The position numbers were made by a program, and so were the translations under genes. The notes under the pieces are model-generated. The model was not told the DNA's origin, made no database searches, and was given only the letters and a program-made list of their open reading frames with translations. A stretch of DNA of 64,000 nucleotides from Syntrophaceae bacterium (lineage in GTDB: Bacteria; Desulfobacterota; Syntrophia; Syntrophales; UBA2185): the NCBI GenBank assembly GCA_003153775.1, contig PMBI01000083.1:1-64000 (forward strand), in the 5' to 3' direction. This document shows positions 1 to 7,485 of this stretch, one piece after another. Position 1 is the first letter of the stretch; the number at the start of each line of letters is the position of its first letter.

Positions 1-275
1 AGATCTTTGTACATTTCGGCGGTCATATAGGTACTGTGTGGATCAAGGGACTTCATCATCCCGTTAATCGCCCCTTCTAACAGTTTTTTTGAATCCACAT
101 CCTCGACGTAATTCTTCTGCACCATGTCGAGCACTTCATTGAAAGTCTTTAGGTTCTTGTATATGCTCCTTTCCAGTGCGGCTGACACCTGAGAATCCCC
201 CTGAAGGCCGAGCAGGAGAAGGCAGGCAAGCAGACACAGAGGCAAAAGCACTTTCTTGGGCGAAAAGTTTTTCAT
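1..275 (-). CDS. S41 family C-terminal processing protease, N-terminal part (runs off left edge)
   Basis: Reading leftwards from an ATG at 275-273, the frame stays open to the window edge (91 codons). The protein starts with a lysine-containing signal peptide with a Leu-rich core, then has the N-terminal helical segment of periplasmic CtpA/Prc-type serine proteases: a stretch ending NYVEDVDSKKL, then GAINGMMKSLDPHSTYM, which is highly typical of the family. A GGAGG ribosome site lies five bases before the ATG. The PDZ domain and the Ser/Lys catalytic dyad are outside the window. Such proteases trim or degrade periplasmic proteins, including cell-wall hydrolases. Identification rests on this short conserved N-terminus, but the SLDPHS motif is distinctive. 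Confidence 0.85.
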   Translation of the reverse strand, partial: MKNFSPKKVLLPLCLLACLLLLGLQGDSQVSAALERSIYKNLKTFNEVLDMVQKNYVEDVDSKKLLEGAINGMMKSLDPHSTYMTAEMYKD

Positions 276-657
276 TCAATCCTCCACTGCGGACATTGAT
301 TCAATCCGCATCAGGTAATTATTATAGGCACGATAGCATTATTTTTATTCATTTTTCCATAACTTTTTAGAATGCTCCGCAAGAACGGACGCGTGGCGAG
401 CCTTTCAGGTCTCACCGCGAAGGACTCTTACGAAAGGAAGCGATATTGCTGCCGGGAATGCGCGATCGCAGCCCCTTTGCAAAAAAAAGCAATAGGGTAG
501 CCGGCGCGTCCGTGGGTTCAGATCGTGTCCATGCACAATTCGTTCTCAAGAACTTGTGCAGCCCTATTATATGCTCTTACGAACCTGCCCTCTATTTTAT
601 CCGGGTCACTGCGTGCGCTGATGTTGGCAAGGCTGTGGCTTTAAAGAATATCGTGGC
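276..657. other. Intergenic region between bactofilin and S41 protease genes
   Basis: About 380 bases without a convincing gene. On the minus strand 518-640 is an open stretch of 40 codons with protein-like composition (…DPDKIEGRFVRAYNRAAQ…) but no ATG, GTG or TTG near its beginning, so it is at best a gene remnant. No clear terminator or promoter was recognised. Confidence 0.4.
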
Positions 658-1014
658 TCAATCAAGGGGGCTGCTCTGGGGAGTTTCAGCTGATATAAAT
701 TTGACGCTGCCGTTTATGATTCCGCCTTCATCAATGACTAAGTTGCGGCATTTGATATTACCTCTTACATCCGCGGATTTCATAAGTGTAAGAGTGCCTG
801 TGACTTCAATTTCCCCTTCGAAATTTCCGGCTATGGTCAGGGAGGTCGCGCTTACTTGCGCTTTCACGTTGCTGTCTTTCTCCGTGAAAACAGTTTCCGC
901 AAGGAGCGTTCCCTCGATGAGTCCTTCGACAATCAGATGCCCTCTGAAATGCAGGATTCCTTCAATTTTGCAATCCCGGGTTACTATGGAAATATTGTTG
1001 TTTTTTACGCTCAC
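658..1014 (-). CDS. Bactofilin family cytoskeletal protein
   Basis: A 118-residue protein with the short repetitive hydrophobic/Gly pattern of the bactofilin beta-helix (for example GTLLAETVFTEKD, NFEGEIEVTGTLTL, DVRGNIKCRNLVIDEGG). Bactofilins polymerise without nucleotide into filaments at the inner membrane and act as scaffolds for cell-wall enzymes, stalks or flagella. The start is GTG at 1014. The upstream gene on the same strand encodes a membrane-anchored protein ending 31 bases before, so the two are probably co-transcribed; the S41 protease gene follows 380 bases downstream. There is only a very short N-terminal tail before the core and an acidic/Ser-rich C-terminal tail. The family call is firm; the cellular role is open. 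Confidence 0.85.
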   Translation of the reverse strand: MSVKNNNISIVTRDCKIEGILHFRGHLIVEGLIEGTLLAETVFTEKDSNVKAQVSATSLTIAGNFEGEIEVTGTLTLMKSADVRGNIKCRNLVIDEGGIINGSVKFISAETPQSSPLD

Positions 1015-1045
1015 CTTCGGGTGTTCCCCTCATCTCTTTTTCTCG

Positions 1046-1678
1046 TCAGGTCTTCAAATTAAAAATTTCTCGTAATACAAGTTTGCCGTCGTCTGAAAAA
1101 ACAAATATTGAGGCGGAATCGTAGACATGTTGTATGGAGATGTCCTTTGCTATGACTTTATGTCTGGTGATGGAAAAAGGATTGCCGTCCCTGAAATTTT
1201 GTGGGACTCCATTGGACAGATCAGTTTGGGGATCAGCGAGCCAGCGTTCCGCCCCCGTCCCATCCGATTTCAGAATGAGGAAGATGTACCCCGACGCCGG
1301 GGTATTTTTCGAGGTCTTGTTTTTCAGAAGAAACGAATAGCGAAATAATTTTCTTGAAAGGTCGAAGTTGGCTTCGAAATTTTCTATAGACAAATTGTAA
1401 GATTGTGTGACGGCGATTACCGGTTCCGTATCAGTTGATACAGAGCTCTTTGCTGCATCCGAAGATTTACCGTGAGTTCCAATATTAGCCGTGAGCTCTT
1501 CTTTAGAACCTCCCATCCGGTTGTGGAGGAGAACTGCGGCAAAAGAGATAATACACAGGCCAATGACTGTTACCAGGCAGACCGTTAAGAAGTTCATCGG
1601 AAGCTTAAAGGAACACAGTCGCCGCTCGTCCTGAATTACAATTATAGTGAACTTCTTTTGTCTCTTGTCTGAGTGCAT
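1046..1678 (-). CDS. Single-pass membrane protein of unknown function next to bactofilin
   Basis: A 210-residue protein with a short basic cytoplasmic N-terminus (FTIIVIQDERR, like the start of membrane-anchored M23 peptidases), one membrane helix around residues 28-50, a low-complexity Ser/Thr/Lys linker, and a C-terminal domain from about residue 90 rich in alternating hydrophobic residues that looks like a beta-sandwich. No catalytic motif was seen. It lies directly upstream of the bactofilin gene, so it may be a membrane partner or anchor for it; this is inference from position. The start at 1678 has no good ribosome site, and a small frame (1642-1764) overlaps it. Confidence 0.6.
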   Translation of the reverse strand: MHSDKRQKKFTIIVIQDERRLCSFKLPMNFLTVCLVTVIGLCIISFAAVLLHNRMGGSKEELTANIGTHGKSSDAAKSSVSTDTEPVIAVTQSYNLSIENFEANFDLSRKLFRYSFLLKNKTSKNTPASGYIFLILKSDGTGAERWLADPQTDLSNGVPQNFRDGNPFSITRHKVIAKDISIQHVYDSASIFVFSDDGKLVLREIFNLKT

Positions 1679-1764
1679 TTAAGAAAGGTTTCACATAGAA
1701 ATTCTTCTAAATCCGCCTGCGTGGGATCAAGCTTCCCTCTTGCAGTATCATGTTCCCTCTTCAT
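1642..1764 (-). CDS. Possible 40-residue small protein overlapping the next gene
   Basis: An ATG-started frame of 40 codons whose last 37 bases overlap the start of the membrane protein gene in another frame. The predicted peptide contains an acidic amphipathic stretch (DPTQADLEEFLCETFLKC) that looks protein-like. No convincing ribosome site precedes it. It could be a translationally coupled leader peptide or a chance frame. Confidence 0.2.
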   Translation of the reverse strand: MKREHDTARGKLDPTQADLEEFLCETFLKCTQTRDKRSSL

Positions 1765-2063
1765 GCGGAATGATTGAAGCATCTGTGACGCGAAAAGAAA
1801 GAGATTTCAAGGCATCTGTCAAGCATCTGATATATTTATTGACGCATATTCATAATGACTTACATAAAAGTTGTCAAGGCAAAATACTGATGTGGACCAT
1901 TTGCGACTAAGACCCTTTCGTAATTCTGCATTACTAAGATGGGAGAATCTCATCAGCCTGCCACCGTAAAGAAGCAAGAAAAATCATTGATTACGACTGT
2001 GAAATCCTGTATGAGCAAACTGACGGGGATTTTTCCTGGAGGTAATTGGGAAAAGGAACAAAG
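1765..2063. other. Divergent intergenic region before the MotE-like gene
   Basis: About 300 bases between divergently transcribed genes, so it should contain promoters for both. A TTGACG at 1839-1844 could be a -35 element for the plus-strand gene and a TTGACA on the minus strand (near 1818-1823) one for the minus-strand genes, but neither has a good -10 box. No sigma-54 or sigma-28 consensus was found. Confidence 0.3.
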
Positions 2064-3236
2064 ATGAAAAGATCAGTCAGCTTATGTGGCACAAAATTTT
2101 GGTTGTCTATTATTTTTCTCGTGTTTTTCTTTATGGGTGCCGCGGTCGAAAATATGGACATCTCCGGCCAGTCTTTGTGGTTCGTCGCTCCCGTGCTTGC
2201 CCAGTCTCGTCCGAATGAGGTCGGGGCTCCCAAAGAAGAGACCAAGGTTCAAGCTGCGCAGGAAAGCACTCTCATGCATAATTTACTGGAAAAGCAGAAA
2301 GAACTTGACAGTCGGGAAAAGGCGTTAAAAGAGGAAGAACTGAAGGTCGAGGCCTTAAAAAAGGATGTAGCGGAAAAAATGGAGGCCCTCAGGGTTCTTG
2401 AGGAAAGAATGTCGCCGACGATGGAAAGTCAAAAAGGCGAGAGGGACAAGAGATATCAGTCGTTGGCAAGAATATACGAAGGCACTCCTCCTGAAAAAGC
2501 GGCGGCCATATTCGAAAAAATGGATAGAAAAATGGCGGCTGAAATCATGATGCGCATGAACAGCAAGAAAGCCGGCGCCATCTGGGCGCAGATAAATCAT
2601 GAAACTGGCGTACAGATTGCGAGAGAGATTACCTCATCACAAAGTGTGGATGCCGCTAAAGCGACAAAGATTGCTAAAGAAATCGCTGGAGCCGAAGCGG
2701 TTAAACAGGCGGCCGTGCAAAGTCCTGATGACGGTGCCGTAACGCCTCCAGGAGAAATCAAGGGAGCGGAAGCGCCCAAGCCGGAGACTCAGCAGAGTCC
2801 CGCTACTGCAGGTTCGCCGGGAACTGCCAAAGAAATTGCTGCGGAGAAAGTAATCAAACCGCAGCCTTCGCAAAAAGAAGGGGCAAAGACACCCGCTAAA
2901 CGCGAAATAAAAGCGGCCAAATCGAAAAAGGCAAGGTTAAAGAACGTCCGGTCCCAAGCGTTGAAGCCGTTTGCTATACAGATCAAGGCTGTTCGCGGCA
3001 GTGAGATGGCTGCCGAGTTTACGAAGATGCTCAGAGACGAAGGCGTTGATGCCTATTGGTCTGAATTGAGCGCGAAAGACGGCGGAACTTTATACAGAAT
3101 TCTTGTCGGTCATTTTGCAAGCCGCGAGGAAGCGCTGACTTACATGAAAAAGAAACGTATCGATATTAATTATCCCGGCAGTTATATTCAGAAGACCGAA
3201 CAGGTAATTCCCCCCAAAAAGGAAAAGAAACAGTAA
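2064..3236 (+). CDS. MotE-like protein (MgtE N-terminal-type domain) with C-terminal SPOR domain
   Basis: A 390-residue protein if started at ATG 2064, which has AAGGA six bases upstream; a TTG at 2046 would add six residues. Order: membrane/signal helix (about 10-32), charged coiled coil (about 65-120), a helical domain with GTPPEKAAAIFEKMDRKMAAEIMMRM and KKAGAIWAQIN as in MotE and MgtE N-termini (about 130-190), a long Ala/Pro/Lys linker, and a C-terminal SPOR domain (about 305-375, FAIQIKAV…ILVGHFASREEALTYMKKK). MotE-type proteins act with the flagellar stator and export apparatus; SPOR domains bind peptidoglycan stripped of stem peptides. A paralogue without SPOR lies after fliJ at 19093. 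Its separate position suggests a distinct role, perhaps tethering to the cell wall. Confidence 0.75.
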   Translation: MKRSVSLCGTKFWLSIIFLVFFFMGAAVENMDISGQSLWFVAPVLAQSRPNEVGAPKEETKVQAAQESTLMHNLLEKQKELDSREKALKEEELKVEALKKDVAEKMEALRVLEERMSPTMESQKGERDKRYQSLARIYEGTPPEKAAAIFEKMDRKMAAEIMMRMNSKKAGAIWAQINHETGVQIAREITSSQSVDAAKATKIAKEIAGAEAVKQAAVQSPDDGAVTPPGEIKGAEAPKPETQQSPATAGSPGTAKEIAAEKVIKPQPSQKEGAKTPAKREIKAAKSKKARLKNVRSQALKPFAIQIKAVRGSEMAAEFTKMLRDEGVDAYWSELSAKDGGTLYRILVGHFASREEALTYMKKKRIDINYPGSYIQKTEQVIPPKKEKKQ

Positions 3237-3457
3237 CGACAGTGCATGAGCAAGTGAAATCGGCTGTGCCGGGATTTCAATATTTGCCACCCCCTATCAT
3301 TTCCGACGCTTCAATTGAACCCCGTAAATGTTTCTGCGGTTTTGAACGTCATGTGACGGCTGCCGCAGGGTTAAGATACAGCCGAACGCCTGGCTTCTTC
3401 CGGGTGTATGGGGGGATACATTAAGAGTGCAAGAGTGATTTACTCTTGACAGACTGG

Positions 3458-5032
3458 TTACACAACATGCCCGGTATCAGTCATAATTCCGCGGGGCGAG
3501 ATGGTTGATCCCCGACGAAGGGTGCTAATGAAGTAGTTCACGATTTCCTCGTCAAATTGACGATTAACATTTCTTTTCAACTCGGCGACCGCTGCTTCTA
3601 CGTCCATAGCTTTTCGGTACGGTCGGTTGTTGGTCATGGCGTCAAATGCATCCGCAACTGCCAGCATCCTCGAAAAAAGAGGAATATTGGTGCCCGCGAG
3701 GCCATCAGGATAACCATTACCATCCCACCGCTCATGGTGATGGCGGATTATTAATCTTTCCGTATCCAGGATGGGAAGTGGCTTCAAGATATTTTCTCCA
3801 ATCACGGGGTGGTTCTTTATAACATCGAATTCGTAAGTAGTGAGTCGGCCGGGTTTAAGCAGGATGTCGTCAGGTATGGAGATTTTTCCTATGTCATGAA
3901 GAGTTGCCGCTATCTTCAGCGATTCGATTTCGCTCGGGGAGCAACTCATTGCTTCTGCCGTTTTTATAACAATATCCGTTACCCTCATGGAGTGCTCTTC
4001 CGTGTAATAATCGCGGGCTTGAATGGAAGCAACGAGCGATTGAAAGGTACTCAAGAGATTCGTGTACAGACTTTCGTACAGAAGCCTATTCTCGATATTG
4101 AGAGACGCCCTGTTGGCGATACTCTGGATATAATAAAGATCTCTTTCCGTGTAGACATGTTCGTTGCTTTTTCCGGAAAGAGCTATGATGCCGAATACCT
4201 GGTCCCTAATTTTCAAGGGCGAACAGATGACAGAAGAATATGCCGTGTTCTTGATGAGATTTCTCAGCAAAGGTTCCTTCCTGCGGACGGTGTCTCTGAG
4301 TATGGAATGTAAGGACGGTATGATTACGCTCTTGAAAAAAGTCTGTGAGACTCCTTTCACGACTACAGCATCAAATTCCTGATGATCCTTATCGTACAAG
4401 AGTATAGAACATGCTTCGCCGCCGACGACCTTCAGAGCAAGATCAACCATTTCCTGAAAGATTTCGTCATTGTTTTTCGTAAGCTCGATCTTGTCATATA
4501 TATAGCTGCGAGTAGATAAGTCGCTTATCTTGGTAGTTAAGGAAGTGGCCGTCGTCTGCTTGTCGTATTCACCGAGAATTGTCTTTGCCCGTAAATAGAC
4601 ATCAACCTTATATAAGAGATCATCAATATTGAACGGCTTTGCCAGGAAGTCTACCGCGCCCGTCTTCATCGCGGAAACGGTCAGTCCGATGGTCGGGTAG
4701 GCCGTAATAAGAATCACGTGCGTCGTCGGTTTGATTTCCCTGATCTTGTCGAGGAGATCCATGCCGTTCATGCCGGGCATCATGACATCGCATATGACCA
4801 TATCAAAATGGTTTTCTCCCAGCCTTTCCAGGCCTTCAACGCCGTCTGACGCCTCGGTAACTGCATAGGCGCCCGCCTGACATATGGCATCTACGACAAG
4901 CGATCTGGTGCCGATGTCGTCATCGACTACGAGAATGGATTTTCTTTCTGAACTTACTTCATTCGTACTTAACATATGCGCTCTATCATGGGCATTGTCT
5001 GCGGAAAAAGGTAAATGATCCCGCTCAGTCAT
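3458..5032 (-). CDS. Response regulator with GAF and HD-GYP domains (probable cyclic di-GMP phosphodiesterase)
   Basis: 524 residues. A receiver domain starts near residue 32 with the acidic triad DDD and the phospho-acceptor Asp82 in VICDVMMPGM; a GAF-like domain spans about 180-320; the C-terminal half is an HD-GYP domain with LHDIGK, HHHERWDGNGYP and the usual following conserved segment. HD-GYP domains hydrolyse cyclic di-GMP, lowering the signal that represses motility. The start overlaps by eight bases the stop of the small FlgM-like gene, implying coupled translation from the sigma-28 promoter at 5281-5307. This would make it a late flagellar gene. The gene converges on the MotE-like gene; the 220 bases between hold only a weak inverted repeat (3430-3448) without a T run. 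Confidence 0.9.
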   Translation of the reverse strand: MTERDHLPFSADNAHDRAHMLSTNEVSSERKSILVVDDDIGTRSLVVDAICQAGAYAVTEASDGVEGLERLGENHFDMVICDVMMPGMNGMDLLDKIREIKPTTHVILITAYPTIGLTVSAMKTGAVDFLAKPFNIDDLLYKVDVYLRAKTILGEYDKQTTATSLTTKISDLSTRSYIYDKIELTKNNDEIFQEMVDLALKVVGGEACSILLYDKDHQEFDAVVVKGVSQTFFKSVIIPSLHSILRDTVRRKEPLLRNLIKNTAYSSVICSPLKIRDQVFGIIALSGKSNEHVYTERDLYYIQSIANRASLNIENRLLYESLYTNLLSTFQSLVASIQARDYYTEEHSMRVTDIVIKTAEAMSCSPSEIESLKIAATLHDIGKISIPDDILLKPGRLTTYEFDVIKNHPVIGENILKPLPILDTERLIIRHHHERWDGNGYPDGLAGTNIPLFSRMLAVADAFDAMTNNRPYRKAMDVEAAVAELKRNVNRQFDEEIVNYFISTLRRGSTISPRGIMTDTGHVV

Positions 5033-5243
5033 TATTCTTTTTGGATTTCAGGAGAATATCCATCAGGCTGTATGAGATCTTATCGTAAGCAGCTGTTTTA
5101 TCGCCGGAGGCCAGAGTAACTACGTCGGCATACTTCGCACCTTTGGCCATGTCCGGTTGAAGCGATGCTCCGATCTTGACCCTGTTCTGCTTACTATACG
5201 CCTTTAGAATATTATCAATTTGATAAGATGAAATCGTCATCAT
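5025..5243 (-). CDS. Small FlgM-like protein upstream of the HD-GYP regulator
   Basis: A 72-residue protein with an N-terminal helix (SSYQIDNILKAYSKQ), a flexible middle, and a C-terminal part DVVTLASGDKTAAYDKISYSLMDILLK. The end resembles the sigma-factor-binding end of the FlgM encoded at 44227 (motif KVNLS…YDV…SLLDILA), but the protein is about 30 residues shorter. It is translationally coupled to the HD-GYP gene and has its own sigma-28-type promoter. It could be a second anti-sigma factor or a partner of the regulator; similarity to FlgM is judged by eye and is weak. The gene itself looks real. Confidence 0.55.
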   Translation of the reverse strand: MMTISSYQIDNILKAYSKQNRVKIGASLQPDMAKGAKYADVVTLASGDKTAAYDKISYSLMDILLKSKKNND

Positions 5244-5280
5244 TCAACCCCACCAAGTGTATTCTCATCCCTCGTTTATT

Positions 5281-5307
5281 GTATCGGAAGAAAACAGCAG
5301 AACTTTA
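5281..5307 (-). promoter_or_regulatory. Sigma-28 (FliA) promoter for the FlgM-like/HD-GYP pair
   Basis: On the minus strand TAAAGTTC is followed by 11 bases and TCCGATAC (TAAA-N15-TCCGATAC), near the enterobacterial FliA consensus TAAAGTTT-N11-GCCGATAA. It lies about 40 bases before the start codon at 5243. Confidence 0.65.
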
Positions 5308-5473
5308 ACTCTTTTTTTTGGTCAGCGTATGAATATTGGAAAATCTCAATCATAAATGGCTATTATATTAATATTCTATTTGACTATTGTTCAATTTTTG
5401 TTAACATTGTGCGTCGCAATGTCCAGATGTATCTTATATCGTCTCAACCGAGGATCTTCTTGAAGAATCTATT

Positions 5474-6853
5474 ATGAAGAATGCAAAGATATTGATTGCT
5501 GAGGACAATGAACTAAGCAGGGAGAACCTATCCGAGCTTCTGAAAAGTCATGGCTGTGAGGTCACGGCTGTCGAAGACGGCAGGCAAGCCAGGGATGCCT
5601 TTATCGAAGATAAATACGACCTCGTGATAACTGATTTGAAGATGCCGAATATGGATGGTCTTCAGCTTCTGGAGTTCATCCAGGAAATCAGTCCGGAGAA
5701 TATCGTAATTATAATTACCGGCCACGGCACTATCAATACGGCCGTAGCGGCGATAAAGCTTGGCGCTTTTGACTATATCACCAAACCACTAAAAGATGAT
5801 CTTGTGACACTGACGATTGAAAGGGCGTTATCCTACGCAAAACTGAGGCAGGAAAATATATCCCTCAAGAGAAGTTTGAAAAAGCGATATGATTTCGATA
5901 ATATGATCGGCTATAGCGATGGCATGAAAAAGATCTTTGATACGATTGAAAAAGTCGCTACTTCCGATAGTACGGTCATGATCTACGGCGAAAGCGGCAC
6001 AGGCAAAGAATTAGTTGCCAAGGCCGTACATTTCAACAGTGAAAGAATAAATTTTCCGCTTGTTGCCGTAAACTGCGGCGCTATTCCCGAAGAGTTGCTG
6101 GAAAGTGAGTTATTCGGCCACGAGAAAGGCGCCTTTACGGGCGCACTACGCACCAGAATCGGCCGATTTGAATTAGCCAATGGCGGGACGATATTTCTGG
6201 ATGAGATCGGTGATATGAGTCCTGCACTGCAGGTGAAGGTGTTAAGAGTGCTTCAGGAGAAGCAATTTGAGCGCATCGGAGGAGTGAAGACGCTGCAGGT
6301 TGATGTAAGAATTATCGCCGCAACCAACCAGGATTTGGAAAAGGCGATAGAGGAAAAAAGATTTCGGGAAGATCTGTTCTACCGTATAAATGTTATACCT
6401 ATAGATCTGCCGCCTCTGAGGGAAAGAAAGGTTGACATCCCGATCTTGGCTAACCACTTCCTCTCGAAATTCAACAAACTAAAGAGAAAGGGCGTGGTTC
6501 GGATCACCCCGGAAGCGATGGAGTACCTGCTTAAGTATTCCTGGCCTGGAAATGTCAGAGAACTCGAAAATTTAATCGAGATGCTCGTTGTCCTAAAAGA
6601 GGAAGGTGAAATAGAGGTTCAAGACCTTCCGGAAAAAATAGGAATGGCGCACTCCCATGGCGTTGTCAAGAGCGGTGTAGAAATAACGGATGAAGGGATC
6701 AATTATAATGCCTACGTTGATCAGCTTGAAAAGGATTTGCTTTCGAGAGCCCTGGAAAAGGCCGGCGGAGCAAAAAACAAGGCTGCAAAATTACTGAACC
6801 TAAATAGAACAACTTTTGTTGAGAAATTGAAGAGATTCAAAATTGGTCAGTAG
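5474..6853 (+). CDS. NtrC-family sigma-54-dependent response regulator
   Basis: 459 residues with the full NtrC layout: receiver domain 1-120 with phospho-acceptor Asp54 (VITDLKMP), AAA+ domain from about 150 with Walker A GESGTGKE, the sigma-54 contact loop GAFTGA near 219 and a Walker B of type IFLDEIGD, then a Fis-type helix-turn-helix at the C-terminus (NKAAKLLNLNRTTFVEKLKRF). It activates transcription from sigma-54 promoters. No kinase gene is adjacent; it stands alone between the HD-GYP gene and the TPR-kinase-regulator operon. It may be the upper-level regulator that switches on the operon starting at 7284, but this is inferred from position only. Confidence 0.9.
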   Translation: MKNAKILIAEDNELSRENLSELLKSHGCEVTAVEDGRQARDAFIEDKYDLVITDLKMPNMDGLQLLEFIQEISPENIVIIITGHGTINTAVAAIKLGAFDYITKPLKDDLVTLTIERALSYAKLRQENISLKRSLKKRYDFDNMIGYSDGMKKIFDTIEKVATSDSTVMIYGESGTGKELVAKAVHFNSERINFPLVAVNCGAIPEELLESELFGHEKGAFTGALRTRIGRFELANGGTIFLDEIGDMSPALQVKVLRVLQEKQFERIGGVKTLQVDVRIIAATNQDLEKAIEEKRFREDLFYRINVIPIDLPPLRERKVDIPILANHFLSKFNKLKRKGVVRITPEAMEYLLKYSWPGNVRELENLIEMLVVLKEEGEIEVQDLPEKIGMAHSHGVVKSGVEITDEGINYNAYVDQLEKDLLSRALEKAGGAKNKAAKLLNLNRTTFVEKLKRFKIGQ

Positions 6854-7283
6854 CTGTCGGCCGTTGCGCAAGCAAATATCTTCTCAGGCGCAGGGCATTG
6901 GCTGCTATCGTGTCTGGTCCTCTATCCCTCGTTGTCACAACAGAGAGTATCTCCCGCGATTTCGTTAAGGCTGAGAAATCGTCCGGCAATAGTTCACTAT
7001 CAACCCGCTGATTTTTTCTGTTCCAGTCAGTTGATGCACTCCGCACCTTCAACAAGAATCCCTTTGATAAACAGCAATAACCGCCTTCAAATCAAGATAT
7101 TCATGCCGAAGAGATGGAGACGCAAATAAGGATGCATTTTACAATATGCGCCTCGCGATCCGGTCAAAAAATTGGCCGACATGGTGACTATTTGACGTAA
7201 GTTACGCTCAGATGGTGGCATCATGTGGTAGGAAACATCCTTAAGCTTCCGTTTATTAAGAGAAAAGCTCTTTCGCAAATGGA
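6854..7283. other. Intergenic region upstream of the sigma-54 promoter at 7284
   Basis: About 430 bases with no credible gene; short frames on both strands have no recognisable features. An imperfect palindrome at 7162-7177 (GGTCAAAAAATTGGCC, one mismatch) lies about 115 bases upstream of the promoter and is a possible activator site. It does not match the GGGMAAWWTTTKCCC palindromes found before flgB, fliK and flgF. Confidence 0.35.
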
Positions 7284-7299
7284 TGGTATATAAATTGCT
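7284..7299 (+). promoter_or_regulatory. Sigma-54 promoter of the TPR-kinase-regulator operon
   Basis: TGGTATATAAATTGCT has the invariant GG (7285-7286) and GC (7297-7298) separated by exactly ten bases, with the usual TTGC at -12. The predicted transcription start is near 7310, about 175 bases before the first gene. Confidence 0.8.
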
Positions 7300-7320
7300 C
7301 AGGAAATTAGACTGAACTAA

Positions 7321-7435
7321 CTCTCAGAGGATATTTCTACGCAGTACGGAAACATCTCCGAAAGGTGAAAGCGGAAAAAGCCCGGTTGCAAATGCCTTCG
7401 AACCCCCGTTATCCGGAGATGAAAACTAACGAGAG
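7321..7435 (+). promoter_or_regulatory. Possible structured 5' leader of the TPR-kinase-regulator operon
   Basis: Between the sigma-54 start site and the coding region, a perfect 8-base inverted repeat (CATCTCCG at 7353-7360 with CGGAGATG at 7414-7421) encloses 53 bases and is itself flanked by CTCTC (7321-7325) and GAGAG (7431-7435). Inside are a small stem with a GAAA tetraloop and a GCGGAAA…GCC stretch that faintly recalls cyclic-dinucleotide riboswitches of the GEMM type, but the P3 hairpin is not evident. It is a candidate only. Confidence 0.3.
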
Positions 7436-7485
7436 AATTGAATTGCGGGAGTCTCTGGCTCTCGACACATTTGATGTTTAGAAGA

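Noticed and set aside
446-1075. A 209-codon frame on the plus strand across the bactofilin gene
   Set aside because: It runs antisense to the bactofilin and its neighbour, shows no domain or ribosome site, and has low-complexity hydrophobic content typical of shadow frames.
3430-3448. Inverted repeat between the converging MotE-like and HD-GYP genes as a bidirectional terminator
   Set aside because: The stem is only seven base pairs, A/T-rich in part and without a T run on either strand.
7393-7412. A tRNA-like T-loop (GGTTCGAA) on the minus strand
   Set aside because: No matching acceptor, D or anticodon stems could be found around it.
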